Shown here: positions 1-6,410 of the stretch, piece by piece
Numbering within the stretch: position 1 is the stretch's first letter
Layout: every line of letters begins with the position of its first letter
Source of the DNA: Brevundimonas sp. MYb52
GTDB taxonomy: Bacteria > Pseudomonadota > Alphaproteobacteria > Caulobacterales > Caulobacteraceae
Length of the DNA: 64,000 nt
Direction: 5' to 3'
Assembly (NCBI RefSeq): GCF_002979535.1
Contig: NZ_PCPB01000014.1
Location: 32,007 to 96,006, forward strand
Translations under genes and position numbers: made by a program
Notes under the pieces: model-generated
What the model was told of the DNA's origin: nothing
Database searches by the model: none
The model's input: only the letters and a program-made list of their open reading frames with translations

Positions 1-13
1 AGTTCTGTCCAGG

Positions 14-244
14 GTGACCTTCGAGCTCTGGGCCTTTGTCGCGGGCGGCCGGCCAGTCTTCGACGAGAAGAGCAAAGGTCCAGGCCAAGGCGTCATCCGG
101 ATGGGGGCGAGGGGCGGCGCGTTTCTGCATAAGCGGAAGCGGCCGCCCCAAGCGGTCGAGATCCGACCGTTCGAACGTCTGCTGGTGCGGGCGCGCAAGG
201 GCGACCGTTGGGTCACCTATTGCGTGTTGAGGCCGGCGACATGA
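14..244 (+). CDS. Small hypothetical protein of the element, possibly 5'-truncated
   Basis: This frame encodes about 76 residues from a GTG, with no stop between it and the window edge, so the gene may begin further left. The product is basic (HKRKRPP near residue 40) with no cysteine cluster or membrane segment, and I do not recognise a family. Its TGA stop overlaps the ATG of the next gene (ATGA at 241-244). The next two joins use the same four-base overlap, which supports it as a real member of a translationally coupled operon. Function unknown. Confidence 0.5.
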   Translation: MTFELWAFVAGGRPVFDEKSKGPGQGVIRMGARGGAFLHKRKRPPQAVEIRPFERLLVRARKGDRWVTYCVLRPAT

Positions 245-558
245 CGGGCGCCACGAACCGGCGGGTCGACTTCGGCCGGGTGAACGCCGCCGCCCTGCGC
301 AACATCGATGCCGTCGTGCGGGGGCTGCTTCCAAGCGGTCGGCGCGAGGCTAGCGAATGGGTGGCTCACAACCCCAACCGCTCCGACAAGCGCCTGGGGA
401 GCTTCAAGGTGAATCTGATCACCGGGAAGTGGGGCGATTTTTCATCCGGCGATCGCGGCGGCGACCTGGTGAGTCTCGCGGCCTTCGTCACGCGGACGTC
501 GCAGCGCGACGCCTGCATCCGCCTGGCCGAGAGCCTTGGCGTCCATCCTTTCGAATGA
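241..558 (+). CDS. CHC2-like primase N-terminal domain protein without zinc ligands
   Basis: The 105-residue product has the segment GKWGDFSSGDRGGDLVSLAA (about residues 61-80), which resembles the end of the DnaG-type CHC2 zinc-binding fold (YxCFxCGxGGDxxxF). The cysteines are absent, so any zinc finger is degenerate. Such stand-alone domains are common beside TOPRIM/helicase proteins in phages and islands, where they are thought to help DNA recognition during priming. The start was chosen at 241 because it gives an ATGA overlap with the upstream stop. The next gene but one encodes the TOPRIM half, so the two may work together as a split primase (inference). Confidence 0.6.
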   Translation: MTGATNRRVDFGRVNAAALRNIDAVVRGLLPSGRREASEWVAHNPNRSDKRLGSFKVNLITGKWGDFSSGDRGGDLVSLAAFVTRTSQRDACIRLAESLGVHPFE

Positions 559-860
559 GCATCATGAAATCGAGACAGACCTTTTCGCCGGCGCAATGTC
601 GGGCAGGACGCGGGCTTCTGGACTGGAGCGTGGAGGATCTCGCCCGACGTGCAGGGCTTGAGAACGAAGCCGTTGAGCTGTTCGAGCGCGGCGAGGGAGA
701 GTTGTCTGACGAAGAGCGTCTCGCTCTGGGCCGCGCTTTCGGGCAGGCGGACGTCATCGCCAAGGCCGAAGGCGCGGCGGGGGAAGGTGTTCGCTTTCGC
801 TGTCCGAAGTCGCCACTGGGCGCACATGACGAACCGGGTTCGCGCGAGTTCTGGGCATGA
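555..860 (+). CDS. Small XRE-like helix-turn-helix protein
   Basis: The 101-residue product carries FSPAQCRAGRGLLDWSVEDL followed by ARRAGLENEAVELFERGEGE. This is the usual opening of small XRE-type DNA-binding proteins of alphaproteobacterial phages and islands (typically xTPAQxRAARxLLxWSxxxLA). The helix-turn-helix occupies roughly residues 10-50, and the remaining tail is unassigned. The start at 555 overlaps the upstream stop, and the stop overlaps the following start (ATGA at 857-860). It is probably a regulator of the element, but its target is unknown. A second in-frame ATG at 564 is possible. Confidence 0.6.
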   Translation: MSIMKSRQTFSPAQCRAGRGLLDWSVEDLARRAGLENEAVELFERGEGELSDEERLALGRAFGQADVIAKAEGAAGEGVRFRCPKSPLGAHDEPGSREFWA

Positions 861-3370
861 GCGCAGATGACGCCTTCGCCCGGGTCGCAGCTGAAGCCGC
901 CCAGGCGCCGACCGCTGCGCCGGCGGCTTCTGACAAGGGAGAGCTCGTGGCGCCGGCGCCCCTCGGCGCGCCAGCCTTGCCGGACGCCTGGCGAGGTGTT
1001 GGCAGACCCTCCGCATGCTGGACTTATCGTGATGCGGACGGACGCGTGCTTCGGCACGTGCTGAGGTTCGACACGCCGGAGGGGAAGGACATCCGACCCG
1101 TCACCCTCTGGCGCGGTCCAGATGGTCGGTTGAAGTGGAGGTTCGGGGCCGGTGGGGATGCTCGGCCGCTTTACGGGCTGGATCGTCTGGCGGCGCGGCC
1201 AGAGGCGGCGGTGCTGGTCGTCGAGGGGGAAAAAGCCGCCGATGCCGCGCAGAAGCGTTTCCCGGAGCTCGTAGCTATAACCTGGCCCGGCGGCAGCAAC
1301 GCCTTGGGCAAGGTCGACTTGGCCCCGCTTGCGGGCCGCATGGTCGCCATCTGGCCCGACGCGGACGAGCCGGGACGAAAGGCGGGCGAGAGCCTGCGCC
1401 GTATGCTGGTGCAGCTCGGGGCAGGGGCGGCAACGGTTCGCCTGCCCGAAGGGCTGCCGAAGGGCTGGGACCTTGCTGATGAATGGCCCTCTGGCCTCAC
1501 GCCGGCTGTCGCTCAAGCGGCGATCGATGCGGCTTTGCGGGGCGGCCGGAGCGAGACCGTCGCGCCAAGAGGCTTTCGTGGCGATTCCGGCGGCTGGTGG
1601 TGGGCTCCCGAGATCGGCGGCAAGGACGGTGATGCGCCGCCTCCGCCCCTATGGCTGTGCGGTCCTTTCCAACTGGCGGCGCTGGCCCGAGATGAGGACG
1701 GCCTCGACTGGTCGTTGGTCCTGGACTTCCGCGACATGGACGGTCGCGCCAAGCGCGAGATCATCGGGCGGGCTGAGCTGGCGGGCGATGCGACTGACGT
1801 ACGGCGCCGGCTGATGGGCGCGGGTCTGGCGATCGCGACTGGTCGCACGGCGCGAGAGCGGCTGCAGGCTCTGCTTGGCATGATGGCGACCTCAGAGCGG
1901 GCGCGGCTTGTCTCTTCGGCGGGCTGGAAGAGCGGCGTCTACGTCATGCCGCATCGGTCGGTCGGGGCAGCGGCCGCGACAGAGAGTGTGATTTTTCGGG
2001 GGCGATCCGGCGGCACCTATCATGCCGAGGCAGGCAGCTATGACGAGTGGCGTCGGCTGGTGGCGGCGCCTATGGCCGGTAATGCGGTTGGCGCCTTCGC
2101 CATGGCAGCTGCATTCGCCGGGCCTCTCATGCGCGATCTGGGCGCCGAGGGTGGAGGCTTTCACCTGAGGGGCGGGTCCTCGACTGCCAAGACGACTGTA
2201 CTGACGGCGGCCGGCAGCGTCTGCGGCGGCGGCGGGCCGATCGGCTTCCTGCAGACATGGCGGAACACGGACAATGCCCTGGAAGCGGTGGCGTTGGCGC
2301 ACAATGACGGTTTGCTGGCGCTAGACGAGCTTCGTGCACTCTCTCCGGAGGCAGCCGGTGCGGCTGCCTATGCGCTCGCCACCGGCGCGACGAAGGGCCG
2401 ATTGCGAGCCGATGCCGAGCTGAGGTCGCGGCCGTCGTGGCGCGTCATGATCCTGTCGACAGGCGAGCTGTCGCTGTCCGATCTGATCCGCCTGACGCGC
2501 AGCAAGGACAAGGCCTATGCCGGTCAGGAGCTGCGGTTGATCGACATCGGCGTCGACATGGAGGTCCCGGGGCCCGGCGGAAAAACCATGGGCGCGTGGC
2601 ATACCATCCATGGGGCTGAATCCCCGGCGGCCTTCTCGGACGCTATCAAGGCCGCGAGCAGCAAGCACTATGGCCATGCCCTGCCGCTATTCATCGAGCG
2701 CTACATTTCGCGGCTGCCCGAAATGCGCGCCGCCGCAGCTGAGCTTCAGGCTGCCTTCCTCGCTGACGTCCTAGTCGAGGGGGATCATGGGCAGGCAAGG
2801 CGAGGGGCGCAGAGGTTCGCTCTGGTGGCCGCTGCCGGCGAGCTGGCTGCGTTGCTTGACGTCGTGCCTTGGGGGCAAGGCGAGGCGATGCGAGGGGCAG
2901 CCATCCTGTTCCGTCGCTGGGCGGCGGCGTTTGGCCGGGATTCGATCCGGGAAGATCGGGAGGCTCTGCTTCGGGTGCGGGCCTTCATCGAGCGGTTTGA
3001 AGGGTCGCGGTTCCGCTGGTTGAAGGACGACGTCGGCGAGGCCGAAAGCTATGCGATTGAAGCGGCCGAGCGCGACGGCAAGCCCAGGGAGGGCGAGGCG
3101 CGATCGTTGGACGTCGCGGGCTACAAGGGGACGCATGAGGGGCGTGGCCTCGTCTACCACTTCAATCCTGAGTTCATGCGCGGCGATCTGTTTGCGGGCA
3201 TGGACGCCTCGGCGGCGCTGAAGGCGATCAAGGAGGCAGGTTTCCTCGTCAGCAACGGCGAGTCGGGCCGTCTGACGAACAAGGTGTCGATACCGGGTGT
3301 CGGGAAGCGCAACTTCTACAGCATCGCCGCCAGCATCATGGAAGCCGATCTGCATGGCGAGCACGCCTGA
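857..3370 (+). CDS. TOPRIM-DUF927 primase-helicase
   Basis: The 837-residue protein is the likely replication enzyme of the element. Residues about 50-210 form a TOPRIM-like primase domain: VVEGEKAADA around residues 121-130 supplies the acidic residue and WPDADEPG around 166-173 the DxD motif. Residues about 240-680 match DUF927, a hexameric-helicase-like ATPase. The P-loop GGSSTAKTT lies at about 439-447, the Walker B LLALDEL at about 486-492, and the family hallmark TWRNTDNALEA just before it. The P-loop has alanine where the standard GK(S/T) motif has glycine. The gene overlaps its upstream neighbour by 4 bases and its downstream neighbour by 17, so it is part of one operon. Confidence 0.85.
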   Translation: MSADDAFARVAAEAAQAPTAAPAASDKGELVAPAPLGAPALPDAWRGVGRPSACWTYRDADGRVLRHVLRFDTPEGKDIRPVTLWRGPDGRLKWRFGAGGDARPLYGLDRLAARPEAAVLVVEGEKAADAAQKRFPELVAITWPGGSNALGKVDLAPLAGRMVAIWPDADEPGRKAGESLRRMLVQLGAGAATVRLPEGLPKGWDLADEWPSGLTPAVAQAAIDAALRGGRSETVAPRGFRGDSGGWWWAPEIGGKDGDAPPPPLWLCGPFQLAALARDEDGLDWSLVLDFRDMDGRAKREIIGRAELAGDATDVRRRLMGAGLAIATGRTARERLQALLGMMATSERARLVSSAGWKSGVYVMPHRSVGAAAATESVIFRGRSGGTYHAEAGSYDEWRRLVAAPMAGNAVGAFAMAAAFAGPLMRDLGAEGGGFHLRGGSSTAKTTVLTAAGSVCGGGGPIGFLQTWRNTDNALEAVALAHNDGLLALDELRALSPEAAGAAAYALATGATKGRLRADAELRSRPSWRVMILSTGELSLSDLIRLTRSKDKAYAGQELRLIDIGVDMEVPGPGGKTMGAWHTIHGAESPAAFSDAIKAASSKHYGHALPLFIERYISRLPEMRAAAAELQAAFLADVLVEGDHGQARRGAQRFALVAAAGELAALLDVVPWGQGEAMRGAAILFRRWAAAFGRDSIREDREALLRVRAFIERFEGSRFRWLKDDVGEAESYAIEAAERDGKPREGEARSLDVAGYKGTHEGRGLVYHFNPEFMRGDLFAGMDASAALKAIKEAGFLVSNGESGRLTNKVSIPGVGKRNFYSIAASIMEADLHGEHA

Positions 3371-3647
3371 GCCGCTCCTGGCGCGGCTCTGGCGAGAGCA
3401 CCGACCTGAAACAGCGGTCACAGCAACGTCACGTGTAGGGCCGGATGAAGCGCCCGCATGGGCGGATCTGGAGGCCGTCTACCTGTGGCATGAGAGGGTG
3501 GCGATCATGACTTTCGACGGAGGTTTACAGCTCGCAGAAGCGCGCCGTCGTACAGCTGTCGAGCTGGGCTATAACCCCACCCTGGAAGCCGAGAAGGCCT
3601 TCATCGCTATATGCCGGTTCCCACATTTCCCGGTGGGAACCGGCTAG
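3354..3647 (+). CDS. Small conserved element protein
   Basis: The 97-residue product contains HERVAIMTFDGGLQLAEARR (about residues 46-65). This resembles a short motif (ERAAIxEFDGGLxxxEAExxA) that I recall from small proteins and C-terminal tails next to primase modules of alphaproteobacterial mobile elements. The function is unknown. The start at 3354 lies inside the end of the helicase gene (17-base overlap), consistent with coupling. The last codons and stop lie inside a perfect 12-base inverted repeat (3613-3644), the first part of the GGTTCCC repeat cluster. Confidence 0.55.
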   Translation: MASTPEPLLARLWREHRPETAVTATSRVGPDEAPAWADLEAVYLWHERVAIMTFDGGLQLAEARRRTAVELGYNPTLEAEKAFIAICRFPHFPVGTG

Positions 3648-3724
3648 GTTGGAAGTGTGGGAACCATTTAAAACGTTATATATCAATAACTTGTGTTAAT
3701 GGTTCCCAGGTTCCCATGGTTCCC
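3613..3724. repeat. Cluster of six GGTTCCC repeats around an AT-rich core (candidate origin)
   Basis: GGTTCCC occurs on the plus strand at 3616, 3701, 3709 and 3718, and as GGGAACC at 3635-3641 and 3659-3665. Two copies form a perfect 12-base inverted repeat (GCCGGTTCCCAC at 3613-3624, GTGGGAACCGGC at 3633-3644). Two more form an 11-base inverted pair (TGGGAACCATT at 3658-3668, AATGGTTCCCA at 3698-3708) flanking AT-rich sequence that includes TTATATAT. The cluster sits between the primase-helicase operon and the integrase. It may be an iteron-type replication origin or a regulator-binding array. The 12-base hairpin could also terminate the operon, although no T-run follows. Confidence 0.6.
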
Positions 3725-3757
3725 TCGTATTTGAATAGACCTACACGCACGGACGCA

Positions 3758-5089
3758 TCATGAGAGGCGGCGGACGGGCAAGGGGGTGACGTTGTTGGGC
3801 TCCTCGCGACCCGACACGATGGCCTCTACTTTCGAGCCCCAGGCGGCGAGGGCAGCCTTCCGTTCCGTGCGATACTCGTGACGCTGATAGACACCGACGA
3901 GGCCACCTTGCGATCCGGACACGTGGTTGAGGACCCGTTCGACAACGTGCGGCGCGACGCCGAGGGCGGCCATGCCGGTCGCGGCCGTGCGCCGAAGATC
4001 GTGCAATCGCCACGTCGAGGCATCGGGTAGTTCCTCGGCCTCCTCGCCGGTGTCCAGTTCAGCTTCCCCCGCTTCCCGCACACGACGGTTCAGCTGACGC
4101 TTGGTCGCTGAGAACCCTCGCGCTGCACCTTCGCCTCGGGCAGGGAAGAGGTGAGGGCCAGTTTTCGGAATGTCAGCGATCACGGCCAGAGCCTGATCGC
4201 TGAGGTCTACTTCATGGTCACGACCGTTCTTGGTGCGGTCGCCCGGCAGTCGCCAGATGCCGGCATCCAGATCCAGTTCCGCCCAGGTCATGCCCGCCAC
4301 CTCGGCGCGACGCTGGCCGGTCAGGATCAACAGCTTCACCAGTGGGCCGAACAGACCGCTCAGGCGATCACTTCCCTGCCAGGCCAGCTTGATCTCTTCA
4401 TCCGTCAGCACGCGCTCTCGAGACTTGGGGCGTGGCGGCGCCCGGAGGCCCTCGCAGGGTGACGTCGTGATGAGGTCACGTTCCAAGCACCAGGAGAACA
4501 GCGGGCGCACGGCGGCGAAGGTGGCGCGGGCGATGGCGGGCGAGCGTTTGGTGATGCTGTCGATCAGGTCGGCGACGTCGGCGCGGCGGATGTCGCCGAT
4601 ATGCCGTTCCCCCCACTGTGCGACCGGCCCATGACGGAGCAGGCGCTCTGTCTCCTGCCACGAGCGGTTGCGCTTTGCGCGGAGATCGATGAAGCGCTCG
4701 GCCACCGCCCTGAAGGTATCCCGCTGCCGATCGGCCAGCCGAAGAGCTTCGACCTCAGCTGCATCAATCGCCGCCCGTCGTGCGAAGCGGTCAGCCTCCC
4801 GAGCGGCGAAGGGATCGCCCGCAAGGTCAACCTGGGCCAGAAGCCGCTTGGCCTCTGACCGGGCCTGATCCACCGTCCAGGGCTTGCCGTGATGACCAAT
4901 GGTGATGCGCCGGGTCTTCGGGGGCTCTCCAGCTACTGCACGAGACCGGTACTGGATGAGATAAATCCGCGAACCGGAAGGCGTCACGCGCAGGCCAAAG
5001 CGGCTGAGCTGGGCATCCCAGCAATAGATATCCTTGACCCCGGGGGAGACGGCTTCGACGGAAGTCTTGGTGAGTTTGAGCGTGGCCAT
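3758..5089 (-). CDS. Tyrosine recombinase/integrase (P4-like, N-terminal DUF4102-type)
   Basis: The 443-residue protein catalyses site-specific integration and excision of the element. The N-terminal 90 residues (YCWDAQLSRFGLRVTPSGSR) are the arm-binding domain typical of P4-type integrases. A SAM-like core-binding domain follows at about 125-220, and the catalytic domain spans about 225-415. The catalytic set is visible: Arg in TGQRRAEV (about 260), HDLRR (363-367), His in LNHVSG (about 389) and Tyr in VYQRHEY (about 401). The protein is full length with no frame disruption, so it is probably active. It is transcribed away from the attachment site at 5266-5295. Its 5' flank carries two similar palindromes. 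Confidence 0.95.
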   Translation of the reverse strand: MATLKLTKTSVEAVSPGVKDIYCWDAQLSRFGLRVTPSGSRIYLIQYRSRAVAGEPPKTRRITIGHHGKPWTVDQARSEAKRLLAQVDLAGDPFAAREADRFARRAAIDAAEVEALRLADRQRDTFRAVAERFIDLRAKRNRSWQETERLLRHGPVAQWGERHIGDIRRADVADLIDSITKRSPAIARATFAAVRPLFSWCLERDLITTSPCEGLRAPPRPKSRERVLTDEEIKLAWQGSDRLSGLFGPLVKLLILTGQRRAEVAGMTWAELDLDAGIWRLPGDRTKNGRDHEVDLSDQALAVIADIPKTGPHLFPARGEGAARGFSATKRQLNRRVREAGEAELDTGEEAEELPDASTWRLHDLRRTAATGMAALGVAPHVVERVLNHVSGSQGGLVGVYQRHEYRTERKAALAAWGSKVEAIVSGREEPNNVTPLPVRRLS

Positions 5090-5203
5090 CAGATGCTTAT
5101 CGGGATGAGGGATGCGGCCTCGATAAGCACCTGATAAGCAGCGTGCGTCAAACCCGATGCATCTCTGTGCAAGCGGGGGAAAGTTAAGTTATTGATTTAT
5201 ATT

Positions 5204-5249
5204 ACTACGTGAAACGTAGTGCGAACAAATCTAATATCGTGCAACGATA
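5204..5249. repeat. Two similar palindromes in the integrase upstream region
   Basis: ACTACGT-gaa-ACGTAGT (5204-5220) and TATCGT-gca-ACGATA (5235-5249) are perfect inverted repeats. They share the core CGTG(A/C)AACG, and their centres are 30 bases apart, about three helical turns. They lie in AT-rich sequence between the integrase start and the tRNA-like 3' end. This is a fitting place for integrase arm/core sites, an excisionase site or an operator of the integrase promoter. Which of these applies cannot be decided from sequence. Confidence 0.5.
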
Positions 5250-5265
5250 ATCCTGCTTGACGAGG

Positions 5266-5295
5266 TCAGGGGTTCGACTCCCCTCGGCTCCACCA
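5266..5295 (+). other. Attachment site: 3' end of a tRNA or tmRNA gene
   Basis: A complete T-arm (stem AGGGG 5268-5272, loop TTCGACT 5273-5279, stem CCCCT 5280-5284) is followed by a 7-base acceptor strand CGGCTCC (5285-5291), discriminator A and CCA (5293-5295). No matching D-arm, anticodon arm or 5' acceptor strand lies upstream, so this is only a 3' fragment. Such fragments arise when an element integrates at the 3' end of a tRNA or tmRNA gene, here presumably leaving the intact gene at the left end outside the window. The T at acceptor position 70 would allow the G3:U70 pair of tRNA-Ala or tmRNA. Identity unresolved. Confidence 0.7.
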
Positions 5296-5325
5296 GGGCT
5301 TTCCAGACAATCTGATGTGAGCACA

Positions 5326-5342
5326 AGCGCGCGGAGCGCGCT
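5326..5342 (-). terminator. Possible terminator hairpin of the epimerase gene
   Basis: AGCGCGC-gga-GCGCGCT is a perfect 7-base inverted repeat touching the stop codon of the minus-strand epimerase gene. Only a short mixed tract follows on the minus strand, so intrinsic termination is uncertain. Confidence 0.3.
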
Positions 5343-6364
5343 CAGTTCTCGCGGTAGAAGTTGCAATACCAGTCGACGAAACGGCCGACGCCGTCTTCGA
5401 CAGGGGTCGAGGGGGCGTAGTCGAGGGCGGCCAGGGTGTCGGTGACGTCAGCCTCGGTATTGGCCACGTCGCCGTCCTGCATGGGCATGAGGTTGAGCTT
5501 GGCCTTGCGGTTCAGTTTTTCCTCCAGAACCTCGATGTAGCGCATCAGGGCGACGGGGCGACCGGCGCCCAGGTTGAGGATGCGCCAGGGGGCGACACCG
5601 CTGGTGGCGGGGTTGGGGGCCTTGGCGTCCCAGGCCGGGTCGATGGCGGCGGGGCGGTCGAGCGCGGCGATCACGCCGGTGACGATGTCGTCGACATAGG
5701 TGAAGTCGCGGCTCATCTTGCCCTCGCCGTAGACGTCGATGGGCTCGTCCTTGAGGATGGCGCGGGTGAATTTGAACAGGGCCATGTCCGGGCGGCCCCA
5801 TGGTCCATAGACGGTGAAGAAGCGCAGGCCCGTGGCCGGGAAGCCGAACAGGTGGGCGTAGGAATGGGCCATGGCCTCATTGGCCAGCTTGGTCGCCGCA
5901 TAGACGGTCAGCGGATGGTCGGCCGGGTCGCGCACCGAGAACGGCAGGGCGGCGTTGGCGCCGAAGACCGAGCTGGTCGAGGCGAAGACGAGGTTGGCGG
6001 CCTTCACCGCGCGGCAGCCCTCGAGAATGCTGAGGAAGCCGACGACGTTGGAATCCACATAGGTCTCGGGCGCTTCCAGGCTGTAGCGGACCCCGGCCTG
6101 GGCGGCGAGGTGGACGACGCGGCGCGGGGCGTGCTCGGTGAACAGGGCGGCGACGCCTTCGCGGTCGGCCAGGTCGAGCGTGTGATGGCGATAGTTCGGA
6201 TGTTCCTGTAGCAGGGCCAAACGAGCCTGCTTCAGCGCCGGGTCGTAATAGGCGTTGAGGTTGTCCAGGCCGATGACCGTCTCGCCGCGCGCCAGCAGCC
6301 GCCGGGCGGTGTGAAAGCCGATGAAGCCGGCCGAGCCGGTGACGAGGACGGGATCGTGGGACAT
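5342..6364 (-). CDS. NAD-dependent epimerase, UDP-glucuronate 4-epimerase type
   Basis: The 340-residue protein is an extended short-chain dehydrogenase that interconverts nucleotide sugars. The Rossmann motif VTGSAGFIGFHTARRLL lies at about residues 8-24. The catalytic Ser/Thr is in ASTSSVFG, the YxxxK in VYAATKLANE (the pair expected of active enzymes), and RDFTYVDDIV is a conserved substrate-site segment. Length and the NLNAYYDPALKQARL segment fit UDP-glucuronate 4-epimerases of capsule or LPS pathways. The start at 6364 (MSHDPVLVTG) puts the nucleotide-binding strand in its normal place; an upstream ATG would add an unlikely Pro/Arg-rich extension. It is the first chromosomal gene beyond the mobile element, with no sugar-pathway neighbours. 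Confidence 0.85.
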   Translation of the reverse strand: MSHDPVLVTGSAGFIGFHTARRLLARGETVIGLDNLNAYYDPALKQARLALLQEHPNYRHHTLDLADREGVAALFTEHAPRRVVHLAAQAGVRYSLEAPETYVDSNVVGFLSILEGCRAVKAANLVFASTSSVFGANAALPFSVRDPADHPLTVYAATKLANEAMAHSYAHLFGFPATGLRFFTVYGPWGRPDMALFKFTRAILKDEPIDVYGEGKMSRDFTYVDDIVTGVIAALDRPAAIDPAWDAKAPNPATSGVAPWRILNLGAGRPVALMRYIEVLEEKLNRKAKLNLMPMQDGDVANTEADVTDTLAALDYAPSTPVEDGVGRFVDWYCNFYREN

Positions 6365-6410
6365 CAGGCTGCGATAGACGTTTGAACGGGGTTTCGCCAG
6401 CGGGGCGCGG

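Larger units (their letters stand above)
1..5295. mobile_element. Right part of an integrated element (satellite/prophage/island)
   Basis: The region holds four overlapping co-directional genes of a replication module, a repeat cluster, a tyrosine integrase and, at its right edge, a tRNA/tmRNA 3' end. Beyond 5295 the genes are ordinary chromosomal ones. The left boundary lies outside the window. No capsid, terminase or conjugation gene is visible here, so phage satellite, prophage and genomic island cannot be told apart. The pairing of an integrase with a primase-helicase recalls P4-type satellites, which is inference by analogy. Confidence 0.75.

Noticed and set aside
5220..5295. A complete tRNA gene ending in CCA at 5295
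   Set aside because: Only the T-arm and acceptor 3' strand are present. The upstream bases give neither a matching GGAGCCG or GGGGCCG strand nor D and anticodon arms.
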